A DNA stretch of 64,000 bases from NCBI GenBank assembly GCA_030765065.1, contig CM060990.1:670374118-670438117 (forward strand), written 5' to 3'. Each line of letters starts with the position of its first letter. Position 1 is the stretch's first letter. The notes under the pieces are model-generated. The model ran no database searches. It worked only from the letters and a program-made list of their open reading frames with translations, and had not been told where the DNA came from. A program made the translations under genes and the position numbers. This DNA comes from Deroplatys truncata (taxonomy: Eukaryota > Arthropoda > Insecta > Mantodea > Mantidae). This document shows, piece after piece, positions 1-10,760 of the stretch.

Positions 1-149
1 TAAGCATTTGAGCAGTAGGATAGAAAGAGAGGGAAAAGTGCTGACTGCCGGCGGAGCTGCACGAAGAGTTGGAATGAAAACACAAGTTGCCTTTTCGCCA
101 TCTTTAGTCTATCAAGGGTGTGATGGTACAGTTGGGTGCAAAAAAGACG

Positions 150-500
150 TGCCGATATGAGAAACTGCGGTTTAAGTTGGCAAACCATAATTAACACGCC
201 TCTGCCGCGCCTGTCATCCCTCATTCGGTTACAGAGGTTAATGCTTGAATGCCGAACCAATAAGAGCCGGACTCATTCAGGAGCTAGTATGGACAGTCTT
301 CGGGAGGCACATTGTTTCAAATATTCAGGTGACTTATACCGATTCTCCACACCTTTCATCGCCCAGCTAGGCCTGACCATTATGCATAGGTTAATGTTAG
401 CGTTTCGGACTTCAGCTAAAACCAATTAGAGGAAAACTCTTAATTAGAAAAAATGATGAGATTCTGCCAACATTCAGGAACAGAAAACACTAAAAGTAGT
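150..500 (+). repeat. Family B interspersed repeat, copy 1
   Basis: This is one of three related, diverged segments (also near 5225-5465 on the minus strand and 49200-49510 on the plus strand). Shared blocks, in the same order, include AGGTTAATGCTTGAATGCC, a block with CGGACTCATTCAG, a TAGGTTAATG block and, with the 49 kb copy, ATTCTGCCAACAT near the end. The apparent reading frame at 136-429 is not conserved between copies, so I treat the unit as non-coding. The class is unknown and no terminal repeats were found. Confidence 0.5.
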
Positions 501-1416
501 CAAAATCATCTGCACCTTTTTTTGGTTTTGTTTTTGTTCTTTTTCTTTGCACTCGACTGTACATTTGAGACTTCATTTATTTTATGTGACAACCTTGATT
601 AGCTAATATAATCTAATAACGTGCAGACTACTTTTCTTGAAGTAGTGTTTTCTTATAGAAAAACGCCTCTATTTTTAAAACTTAGAGAATATTCGAATAC
701 AAAACTACAAATACTCACCAGTTAGGCTTAAGCTGTCCATTCACTAAGCTTAAACCCGTCATTAAACCGCGTTCATGCCTAAAGCAAGAGTCGCTGCGTA
801 ACGCTGTGATACATAATTGTGGTATATTATTAAACACCGTATAAATCATAACTAAGAGAAGCAAATTGTGGTAAATAATGAAAAATAAATTCTACCCCAC
901 CTTCCGACAAATAATGCATGAATCGTGCACCGGACTACAGATACGCGTATTCATAACGCAGCGCCATTAGGAAAAAAGTGAACGTCAATAAATCACGGTG
1001 AACTACAGGAACGGCGATAATCGTTGACAGTGTTCAAACTTTACACAGGCGCAGTTGTCACAAAATTGCGTATTAAACTGGATAAAGGCTGTAAAATTAA
1101 TAAAACATCTTTTAAAAATGTACTGTAAAAAAGTAATCTTGTGGGGGGGGGGGAGTCGAGCTTTCAATTGCACACTGAAAATCCGGAATCATTGGAAAGT
1201 GGTGTATAGGTATTAGTGCAAAAGAAGGAAACTTGAACAGGCTTAGATTTTTTGTCAATAACAACAGAACAAAGAGACAGAACTGCTTTGAGATATTTTA
1301 AGTACTTATTAACTATAAATTTTAGAAGGGTTTTGTATGAACAACTGCAATCAAATTTTAAGGCAATACCATACCTGCATTTGGATAATTAAATTCCTGT
1401 ATAAAAGATGCTGCAA
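501..1416. other. Unannotated AT-rich stretch
   Basis: I see no gene or repeat that recurs in the window. It includes a run of G residues at about 1142-1153 and otherwise ordinary AT-rich sequence. Confidence 0.5.
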
Positions 1417-1429
1417 TAGGGCTCCAATA

Positions 1430-1925
1430 CAGAATATACAACGGAGGGTGACACCTCGCACACCAGACCTACACAGATCTACCACCCCCAGGAGGAATGG
1501 ATAAAGTGAGTGAAGCACAGGAGGCCGCAAGTAGACAGGAACAGACACACAGAAGTCAGTAGGATTTGCTGACTCGAAGCCCGGATGCCCAGTCGGAGCC
1601 CCCAGAGTGGGCGAGGAAGGACCAATACAACCTATGCAGCCCTCTGATGTCCAGGGTCATTGCCCTGCCGTGGAACAAGCATCAACCACTATCTGTCCGT
1701 CGATCTGTCTGTCACTGCCTATCATTACAAAACATGAAAAGGAAACTGAATGAAAGAGAATGAGGGAGAGGGGGTAGTGGCAGAGATAAAATCACTCCAG
1801 CATTAGCCTAACGAGCAGTGAAAATCACGATAAATCCAATGTAAGGGTGGACTGTCAACGGGAATTGAGCTCGGGACCTACTGAATGCAAGCCTCACACG
1901 CTACCGCAGGGGCAACTCGCTCGAT
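1430..1925 (-). mobile_element. tRNA-derived SINE with perfect 13-bp target duplication
   Basis: A 496-bp insert is bracketed by identical 13-mers, TAGGGCTCCAATA at 1417-1429 and 1926-1938. On the minus strand the element starts near 1925 with a tRNA-like head. An A-box-like GCGGTAGCGTG lies first, and a B-box-like GAGCTCAATTCCC follows about 35 bases later. The body is more GC-rich than its surroundings. Head plus target duplication is the signature of a SINE moved by LINE machinery. No obvious poly-A tail is visible at the 1430 end, which is unusual. It is not the same family as SINE D or the 8756-9103 element. Confidence 0.7.
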
Positions 1926-2009
1926 TAGGGCTCCAATAAGGGCATTGTGAATCTTCAGAATAACAGTCGCATAACGAACCCATTATGTACCTCTTCCCCA
2001 CAGTTTTTA

Positions 2010-2335
2010 CTGTTCCAGAACATTCCTTTCGGCAAGATCTAGTAACCTCTGTTTCGAGAATGTTTCGCTATGTATCCGTGGCCTATGTAAGAGGCTGCTC
2101 TTGTCCGGTGATTTGAGTTCTTTTAGTTAAGAAGCTACGAAGTGAAGTGCCGTCAAGAAGCCGAAGGTTTGGACAGTACCTAGTGCAGTTCAGTTGTGAT
2201 TCGATCCGACGGATTACTTGTGTTCGTTCTCAGCGTGTATCTAAAGTGTCTCAGTTGTAAATTTCGTGCTACGCTGGGCACCTAAGTGACAAATAAAGCG
2301 TGTTTAGAAACAAATGGTGTTTTCATTTGTTCCAG
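2010..2335 (+). other. LTR-like or promoter-like patch
   Basis: The stretch has the architecture of an insect LTR or strong promoter. A TATGTAAGAG motif near 2084 is followed by a GTGAAGTG/CAGTTCAGTTGTG-rich leader. An AATAAA signal (within GACAAATAAAGCG) lies near 2293, with a T-rich tract after it. No second copy, flanking target duplication or internal retroelement coding sequence was found, so a solo LTR is only one reading. Confidence 0.3.
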
Positions 2336-2632
2336 TATATTTTTAAAGTATCACAACTATAATTTGTGAAAGCCATTAAAAATTTTTAATTCATAGTACA
2401 ATCCCTAAACATTTTCCCTTTCATTCTATTGCCTTGGTAATCCATTATTATGGAAATGTGTTAGTTGCACTTTCAGAATAAATAACAAAAGGGTATTGCA
2501 CGAACACTTTGCAGATGTGCATGCATTATGAAATTTTTTCAATGTGCGGTAAAAATATTCATATTATGTTTGCTGTAATTTTAATATTAATGCTATAATT
2601 ATCAATCATAGTGACCATTATAACTGATATAT

Positions 2633-3585
2633 TGAGGCAGTGTTTTTAACACTAAAATGATTTCAGTCTAATTATATAATATAATAACACCCCACCTTAA
2701 AGCAATGTGTGTATGTAACAATATATAAAAATGTATGTAACAGACCTTGTATATGTTTATATTATTGTATACATGTAATAATGTTATCTGAATGTATTAC
2801 GTAATTTAATAATGTAGGAGCTGTGGGAATAATAGGTTAAAAGTTGCTAACAATGAGGTAACCTTGAGGCAATAATGCGTTTGAGAGTTTAGTAATGTTA
2901 CTTGTGATTCTAGGAAGCAATAATGTAATTTTAGTGACAGTTTATAAAAATAGCCAATCAACAACCAGAAAAGCTTTAGTTAAATGAAGGTATTCTATTG
3001 GATTAGGAATAGCCAATCAGAGACTTGAAATACAGAAATTTACAAGTTTAGGCGGTTGAAATCAATTCAGTTGCTTGCAGACAGTGTTTGTAACCGGATG
3101 CGAGATGCGTCCTCGAGAGATTTTATACGTATTTGTGTGAGACGAAAAATAGTTTACGTGTTAAAAAGTGCAAGTAATTCATAAAAGAATCTCACATCTC
3201 TCTATCAGTGAAGTGTTATTTAAATCGTGTCAAACATTAATAAAAAGAGTGAAGTAAAATTATAATCTGTGTAAGCCTACATTCTTAGTCGCACCACAAC
3301 CCTGCCAAGACATCCATGTCTCTAAAAAAATAAATACTGACGCAGCCGAGGCAAACATAAATATTAAATATTTAAAGAAACAATCAAATTTCAAAGTTAA
3401 TATTTTTTTAAACTTAGGGCGAAGGCTATCGAAAACGGGTACCATACGTGCGGTTGCAACTACTTCAAGTTCAGCTCCCCAACAATTGAAATATAATACA
3501 ACTCCTTCAATACAATCTACTTCAAATTGACGCCCAAAGCATGGTGCAAATAACGCAAAGATACTATCTACTTCAATATCTAGTT
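2633..3585 (+). repeat. Family A repeat, copy 1
   Basis: This is one of seven copies of a roughly 1-kb element. In this orientation it begins TGAGGCAGTGTTTTTAAC. It then carries two TAGCCAATCA (CCAAT-type) motifs, a GTGTGAGACGAAAA block, AATAAA near the CATTAATAAAAAG block, and the block CTGACGCAGCCGAGGCAAAC. It ends in an array of degenerate units containing CTACTTCAA (3430-3585). The apparent antisense frame at 3260-3589 lies in the array and is not shared by other copies. The class is uncertain: LTR-like signals are present, but there are no matched termini. Confidence 0.75.
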
Positions 3586-4559
3586 TCATAGGATCTTTGT
3601 GTGATATAATGGCGTTATTTTCAAAACCAGGATGATATAAACCTCCAGTTTACATCAAGATCACAATCATTTCAACAGCATTTTACTTTAGTTATTATTA
3701 TTGCTCTTAAGGAAATACTTTGGTATTTTTAAAATGTTTCTGCTCAAGCGATTTTAATCGATTCTCTTCATATATCCTAAACGATGTTTCACTAAAATGC
3801 AGACAATATGGTTTACACTTAATTCTTATTAACCCAAGAATATATTAAGGAATTATCTCGAGCAGTCTGTATAAGTCTTATTTATCTTTTCTCTTCATTC
3901 ATCAAGTTACGTCATTCAGAGCATTCATATAAGTGTCCTTCAATATTGACTTAAAAATTGACACAAAAACTTTAAACTTTCACATTTTAAAATGCATTAA
4001 ATTTCTAACAAACGCTTGCATTCTTTATACTTGAACAGATTTAAGGCATGATGTTAATGCGTTTACAAGGGGTCATAAAGATTGGACTACAATTACTACT
4101 AAGCTGAGGACGCAAAAAGAACATGCAGTAAATGACCATTTCAATTGTAACATGGTACGTGATGCATTCTCAGATTTTTATTAAAAATTCCGATGTCTTT
4201 TACAACTTTTTCACAATTTTTCTAATTAGTATGTAGTTGTTTTGACCGACAAAGAATAGCAAACTAGTAACCTGTATACATCACCTAAAATTTAGTTATG
4301 TAATATATTTACTTTACTTATGTGCACCTGTATAATATATTACTATTTATTCTTCCCAATGTTTGTAGTTACAAAACATGATAAACGAATAGTCCTAAAC
4401 AAACCCAGCCGGTCAGATAAATATTTAAAGCATATCGCATAAATAAGTCAAACAAATTATACTCTGTAGTTTGAAAACAAAATATCCATTTTATGCAATT
4501 ATTACTTTTTCCGCCACGACCTAGTTGGTAGAAACAGTATTACAAACTCAAAAACTCGT
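3586..4559. other. Unannotated AT-rich stretch
   Basis: No gene, RNA or window-repeated element was recognised here. Confidence 0.45.
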
Positions 4560-5090
4560 TATCGATATTTCACTGGAAATGCAAAATTTGAGACCCCGGT
4601 CAATAAAAATTTGGAAAAAGTTTGGCGTGTGTACGTACGCGTGAACAACTAACTCGAAATGAGTTAGGGGCAAATACCAAACTTGGTATTCAAGTTCAGT
4701 ATCTTCTAATTACACGGCACGATGTGTTAAAAAATTTCCCCACCCGAGGCTAACCTTTGGATTGAAAGGTTTTTAAGGATTCTTATGTTCTCAAAATTGT
4801 TCCTAACCGTTCTGATATAAATATCATATGTTTAAGGTATTATATGACAGAATGTATTTTTTGCATTTTGGGGAAGGAATCTTCATTCGGAAGGAATTTT
4901 GTGGCATTTTGATTAACTCGTAAACCATAAGAGATAGAAAAAAACTCATTCACGAAAAATGTAAATATAATTAATATACACAGTTTATTTCAAATGTTTC
5001 ATTTGTGGCCCCAGCCATTTCCGAGATATTCGTGTTATTGGTGTGAATGTTTCAATACTTTGTTATTTTTGAAATGCTGACAACATTTGG
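4560..5090 (-). repeat. Family F repeat, truncated copy 1
   Basis: The order of blocks matches the full F copies in reverse orientation. They are TTTCACTGGAAATGC, a block with CCAAACTTGGTATTCA, CAGTATCTTC, ATCATATGTTTAAGGTAT, AACCATAAGAGATAGA and CCGAGATATT. The outer end carrying the 12-bp inverted repeat is missing. It has no coding capacity. Confidence 0.6.
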
Positions 5091-5224
5091 TTGTTTCTCG
5101 CGACCAGCTTTTAAACATTTGACTACTACTTGTTTCTTTACTCCCCTTATGGAGTCAAGATACTTTTGATTTCTTATATTGGCTTTCTTTATTTAATGTT
5201 GATAGAAAGTATTATCATTTGTAT

Positions 5225-5465
5225 TACACACGGCCCTGGGCGAATAATCTCTTATTGGTTTGAATTCAATTTCGACACACACCCATTAGCCTATAAACAA
5301 AGGCCAGATATAGGTGAGCGGCAAAATGGGAGGAGTACGGAAATATTTCACTTGAGTGGCCGTTCGACACCAGTCCTTGGAGTTCATCTCGCATTGGCTT
5401 GATGTCAAAAATATAACATTCAAGCATTAACCTTTGAACAGAGGTCGGTTTCAGTTCAGGAGCGG
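5225..5465 (-). repeat. Family B interspersed repeat, copy 2
   Basis: Read on the minus strand, this matches the 49.2 kb copy closely: GAAACCGACCTCTGTTC, AAAGGTTAATGC, a CACTCAAGTGAAAT block, CCGCTCACC, a TTATAGGCTAATG block and CGCCCAGGGC. Frames 5130-5402 and 5434-5664 run across it but are not conserved in the other copies. Confidence 0.55.
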
Positions 5466-5757
5466 AGGAATATGTGGGAGTAAGACAAAGATTAAGTGGA
5501 GTGCTATAACTAGTATGAGGGGTGAGAGCCTAGACTTGGCAGAGGCGGTATGGTATTTTCCTACCAACATATACCATTTCGTACTACATTGGCACAATTC
5601 CATGCATTTTACTGTACCTACAAGGAAATATGTAATGCAGCTATTTCTACAAAGGTTAGGTTAACTTGAATAATCTATAGAAGCTATATAAAATAAATGA
5701 TATTGGATATAAACAGTCCTTCAAATATAACGCATCAATTCCTTACGAATATATCGC

Positions 5758-5826
5758 TATGGTAGCTCGAGTCAGATGTTCGGCTTGAAAAGCCGAAGAT
5801 TCTTGGTTCCAGTCCCGTCTATACAT
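5758..5826 (+). other. tRNA-Phe-like segment, probably a SINE head or tRNA relic
   Basis: A TAGCTCGAGTCAG D-arm-like block is followed by a perfect 5-bp stem with a 7-base loop, TCGGC-TTGAAAA-GCCGA. This puts GAA in the anticodon position, and GGTTCCAGTCCC follows as a B box. The acceptor arms do not pair and the D arm is short, so I do not call a functional tRNA. Confidence 0.4.
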
Positions 5827-5829
5827 TTG

Positions 5830-6689
5830 AGATTTTCACCCATGATTTAAAACAAAAAGATTTTAAAATTGAAGTGAAAAAATAATTACCTAACAAACGT
5901 GGAACTCGTATATTGAAATTGACTGCGGAGACACGTCAAAGTAGATTTAGAAAGAATGGCTTTTTATAACATAGAATAAGAGGATGGGCCATGTTCTTTT
6001 AATATTAAAAAAGTTGCCTAAACTTCCATTTGAGGGACAAAAAGTCCCTAAAATTTTAATGTTTTGATATAGTGTTCGCTTAAAGGCGTTTTAGACTTAA
6101 TAAGCATTAATTTTCTTTTTAAAAATGGAATCTCTCAGCATTGTACTTTAAGTAAGCGACGTAACAAATACTGTTGAGTACAATAAAGTTATAAAAGAGG
6201 ACCTGAGTTTGACGGACACGAGTTGCTAGCGCTCTTTTAAGTCCCGCTGTGATATGAGGCCTTTCCCCTGGAAGCGTTGTGGTGGGATGTAGGTCTATAA
6301 TTCGTATGTTTAAATTTAGGCTGGGAAAGTATGTTATTATGGAAGCTTAGACCTTGAGCTGGGCAACAATAATGAGTTTGTTAGTTCACTAATTAGCTCG
6401 TTGCCCTAACCGCAGCGCATGTGTATGCTCTATTTATCAGAATTTAATGAACATTCCGAATATAAAATCCATTATATTTGCTTCAAGAGTAAAATGTAAT
6501 TCTTCGTAAACGTTTGGGTTTATTAACATTTTTGTTTCTCTCGCCAATGAATGTGTACCAGTTTCCATCGCTGTTGCATCTACACAATGATCTATGTTGA
6601 AAGCTAATTCGGTACCAGTCCTGTTCCTCCAGATTATGAAAAACTATTCGTTACTTTATTTCTAATATTTCTAGTGATGGGGTGTGAAG
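5830..6689. other. Unannotated stretch
   Basis: No recognisable gene or recurring element. Confidence 0.4.
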
Positions 6690-7720
6690 TTAATGTATTG
6701 TTATTTTTACGCCGTTATTTTTACCCCACGCTTTGGGGGCCAATTTGAAGTTGGTTGTTGCTTCACGTATGCAAAGCCGATTGAAAGTAGGAGTTGTATT
6801 GTAATTCTTATGTTGGGAAGCCGAATTTGAAGTAGTTGCAACCGCACGTATGGTAAAACGTTTCCGGTAACCTTCGCCCCAAATGTACTTTCCGGTGGCC
6901 TTTGCCCCCAAAAATGTTTAAAAATTATTAACTTTGTAAGTTTTGACTGTTTCTTTAAATATTATATGTTTAGGTTTGCATCGGCTGCGTCAGTATTATT
7001 GTTAGAGCCATGCTTCTCTTTGCAGGGTTGTGGTGCGAATAAGAATGTAGGCTTACACAGATTATAATTTTACTTCCTCCTTTTATTAATGCTTGACACA
7101 AATCAAAATAACACTTTACTGATATAGAGAGAGCTGTGAGATTCTTTTATTAATTACTTGCACTTTTTAACACGTAAACTATTTTCGTCTCACACGAATA
7201 CGTATTAAATTTATCGAGGACGCACCTCACGCCCGATTAGGAACACTGTCTACAACCAACGCGTCCAGTTATGAGCGCTGTCTACAAGGAACTGAACTGA
7301 TTTCTACCGCCTAAATTTGTAAATTTCTGCATTTCAAGTCTCTGGTTTGCTATTCCTAATCCAATATAATGCCTTTATTTAACTTAAGTTTTTCCGGTTG
7401 TTGATTGGCTATTTTATAAACTGTCACAAAAATTACATTATTGTTGCCCCAAGAATTACAAGTAGCATTATTAAACCTTGTAATTCATTATTGCCTCAAG
7501 CCTACCTCATTATTAGCAACTTTTAACCTATTATTCTCACAGCTCCTACATTATTAAATTACGTAATACATTCACGTGACATTATTGAACATGTACATAA
7601 TATAAACATTAATACAATGACTGTTACATAATTTTATATGTTATTTTATAACGGGTTGTTATTACATTTTATATTATATAATTTGACTGAAATCATTTTA
7701 GTGTTAAAAATACTTCCCCA
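6690..7720 (-). repeat. Family A repeat, copy 2
   Basis: This copy is inverted relative to the first. It starts with the tandem-array end, holding GGGGGCCAATTTGAAG, AAGCCGATTGAAAGTAG, AAGCCGAATTTGAAGTAG and GCAACCGCACGTATGG. It runs through the conserved GTAGGCTTACACAGATTATA block, two inverted CCAAT motifs and the CTCACAGCTCCTACATTATT block. It ends AATACTTCCCCA, a mutated form of the usual AATACTGCCTCA. The reading frame at 6690-6911 covers the array only. Confidence 0.75.
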
Positions 7721-8640
7721 GGTGATACCCTGTTTCTCCATTCTCGATTCCGATACTGATTTTTCAACATCGATATTCGATACTTGATATTCACTTTCTA
7801 AAAAACTACAAACGCGATAGCTTGTTCACTGAATTATTTTCTTATTAGTAGTTTTCTCTGTACAAACCCATGTAACCAATTTTGTATTTTACACTAATTT
7901 CGAAATTGTTACTGTTTGACATTCCCCAATTGGCAGCAATTCTTTTTTCTTGATGATTGCTACATATGTACTTTTTTTATCCAGTAATAAATAATTGGCT
8001 ATATAACACTCAGAAACACAGTAAGTTTGTGGATTAAACCGCGCTACCAACCATCCTCATAATATACATGTTTAATACAAAGGCATATTAGACACAATTA
8101 AGATTTTGAAGAAAAATCAAGTAAGTATTAATTGAAATGCAGAGGTATAAAGTAATCAAAGATGTTTGTTTAAGAACACGAGCATTTTTGAAATAAATAT
8201 TTGCATATGCTGTAGTATCTCACGTCATAACCTCTGATTTGTTTCTGCTGAATTCACAGATACTGGTCACCGGAGTAGGTGAATGTAATGGCTGAGAGTG
8301 AGTCAGCAAGCCAGACTATTGCAGAAACGTGATTTAGTGCGTTAGCTAAATCAGCTTCATTCACAACTCAGTTAACGCTGCATGTCACATGAGTTCCTGT
8401 CAAAGTCTATCAAGTACTATGGTCAGGCAACTCTTTGGGGACACGTGTGAGGCAATGACGTGAAGTCTCGACTCCTTTCATTCCTTATCGAACATAAAGT
8501 TAAACGCAAAAACTTTCAATAATCCAAAACTTAAAAATTTAGAAGTATCGATGGTTTATCTCGAAGTATTAGACCCACTTCAATACCACAGAGTATCGAG
8601 GTGTCGGCAGTATCGAGGTCCCATCCCCTAAAAATTTCTA
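7721..8640. other. Possible insertion rich in TATCGA/TCGATA motifs
   Basis: The stretch is flanked by near-identical 13-mers, ACCCTGTTTCTCC (from 7727) and ACCCTGTTTCCCC (from 8641). It carries clustered CGATA/TATCG motifs near both ends (7745-7790 and 8545-8625). This could be a non-autonomous insertion, but no clear terminal inverted repeats were found. No coding sequence is seen. Confidence 0.3.
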
Positions 8641-8755
8641 AACCCTGTTTCCCCTGTTTGAAGAAATGATGCCAATGAATACCAAAAATATAGTTTTTTC
8701 AAGGTTTGAAACCTCGTAATAATTTGAATGTCGCCTGAGAAGAATTAAGTACTTC

Positions 8756-9103
8756 TTCTTTTTTCTCTGTTTAACCTCCTCGCATGTAGGACTTACACCC
8801 CCCAGTTGGGTTCCTGGGGTCACAGGAACGTTGAGGAGCAGACACTCGTGGATCAGACAGAATATCCAAGATGGGTGATCAGCCCGATGCCTGGTATGGG
8901 AGGAAGGAAGTAGATGAAACGAACTGATGGTGAAATGGATGAAAGGAAAGGCGATGATGGAGCAGTTGGTGGAATGAATGGCGGAGAAAATCCGCCCAGA
9001 CGCCGATTTGTCCACCACAAATCCCACATGCGGGTCCCTGGGATTGAACCCGGGCCGCCTCTGTGAGAGGCGAGCGGTCTAACCACTCGGCCACGGCGCC
9101 GCC
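8756..9103 (-). mobile_element. tRNA-derived SINE with perfect 15-bp target duplication
   Basis: A 348-bp insert lies between two copies of AGAATTAAGTACTTC (8741-8755 and 9104-9118). On the minus strand it begins with a tRNA-like head. This has GGCCGAGTGGTTAGACC as A box, a 5-bp anticodon stem CGCCT/AGGCG around CTCACAG (CAC in the anticodon position, Val-like) and GGTTCAATCCC as B box. The acceptor strands do not pair, so it is not a working tRNA. The other end is A/G-rich (TTCTTTTTTC on the plus strand), as expected for a 3' tail. Three overlapping reading frames in it are non-coding shadows. Confidence 0.85.
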
Positions 9104-9118
9104 AGAATTAAGTACTTC

Positions 9119-10758
9119 CTGAAATTAAAGCATATAAATACCCGTAAAGCTTCATTTTATTTTATTTAGTGCCAGCTAATTATAAAAACTACATATACAG
9201 CAAAAATTACCAAGTGGATACATGACACTTGTGTGAAACCCTCATTTATCAAATGTTACAGGAGAAAGAATGAAGCAGATGAATCGTTATAGACCCTGAA
9301 GAAATGGTACAGCTTTTGAGTAATTATTATTCTGGTTCTAAAATTAAGGAAATGACAATAAAACCTTTTGAAGCAACATACTTAAAAACGTTACGTAAAA
9401 ACGTTTTGAGTTTAAACCTTTCTTTCCTCTTCTTGTTTTTGCTTTTCGAAAGAACAGAGCAGCATTTAGAGTGAAAGGCGCAATTATGTGGTTTCCTGAA
9501 ATTCGGTCTTTAATCACAGTTGACAAAGTTATTTTGCAGAAAATATCTTAAACAACGCATGCGCACTGGACGTCCTTCATTCCATACTCTTCTGTACATA
9601 CTAAAACTAATTTGTCTACACAATTCATATGTAAAGAAATAGAGCTATAAGCCCGTCTTTTACGAATTTCCAGGTGTACTAGCTCCACATGAGAAGCTGT
9701 ACTGAAACCTTGTAATTAAATTACAGTTAACACATTTAATTTGCAATAAAAGGCAAGAAGTAAGAACGTACCTATATGCTTACTGAAGAGAGGAGAAGCT
9801 AGAAAGAACGTGGTTAATATATCCCGACACATCAGAGGTGCACAAAGTGAGAAGTACTGTGCTTTTCAAAAGATGAACTCATGCATGTGAATGTCAGCTT
9901 CCTAAAAAAGGCCACAAATGTAAGTGTTCAACAAGACAACGCTTTCAATATCTCTTGTCACAATGTATGTGCTCATTTTCTTTGTAATTCGAGAACTTGA
10001 TTCACCCGTGCGAATATTTCATCCAATTTGCGGGAGGAAGCGCTTTGACTGCCGGTCTGCCATCTGCCGTGAAAAGGGAGACAACACGAAGAAGTGTTCT
10101 ATATTTACGGAGACTTGATTTGGACGCATGGTTGGCCTAACGCGACTTTTCTTGGAGTCGGGAAGTACGCTATTTACCGGCGGAGTCAAATACTCGTGGC
10201 TTCTTAAATTCAAGTGCATACATTACTTATGCAAATTACACCTACAGTAGCCACATAACTTCGTCATAGATAATGTCAGAAGTTAGTGCCGCCACACATC
10301 CCTACACCTTTTAAGAAAATTTACGTTATTTCTTCTTGGCCATGTAAAAAAAATCATGCGTCGTAAGTAAAGGAAAAAATAAACAGACGCGAGTCAATGG
10401 AGCGATCATTAACATTATCCACTACCCAATAAGAGAAATTAACTCTACGCATTGTTACGTATTTGCAGTTCCTAAACTACAGTTATCTTATAGGGTTTTA
10501 ATTTTAAAAGTTAAGTGCATTTGAAGACATGTTTTGCAAAATTCCTGATTATTATGCAGGTTTTTAAGATATTTATTTGGACTTCGTTCCAACTTCACTC
10601 TGATGTGGTAGAGGCTAAATAAATTAATAAAAAAACAAATGAACAAAATAATTCAAACGACGATTTAATTTCAAGAACAGATCCCTTTTCCCTAAATCTA
10701 TTCACAAGATTACGAGTCGTTTCTCTGTGAGACGCACGAACAATGGGGAATCTGTCTA
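9119..10758. other. Unannotated stretch
   Basis: No recognised gene. The part at 10000-10210 is more GC-rich than its surroundings and has short overlapping frames on both strands, but neither resembles a family I know. Confidence 0.4.
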
Positions 10759-10760
10759 TA

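Noticed and set aside
136-429. 97-codon frame near the window start
   Set aside because: It lies in family B; the other two copies do not keep the frame.
1142-1153. Poly-G run as a G-quadruplex
   Set aside because: A single uninterrupted G tract without the additional spaced runs needed for an intramolecular quadruplex call.
8853-9094. Overlapping minus-strand frames including a PGSIPGTR motif
   Set aside because: This is a translation of the tRNA-like head of a SINE, a common false gene call.
9020-9103. A tRNA-Val gene
   Set aside because: A and B boxes and the anticodon stem are good, but the acceptor strands do not pair and the segment is the head of a SINE with target duplications.
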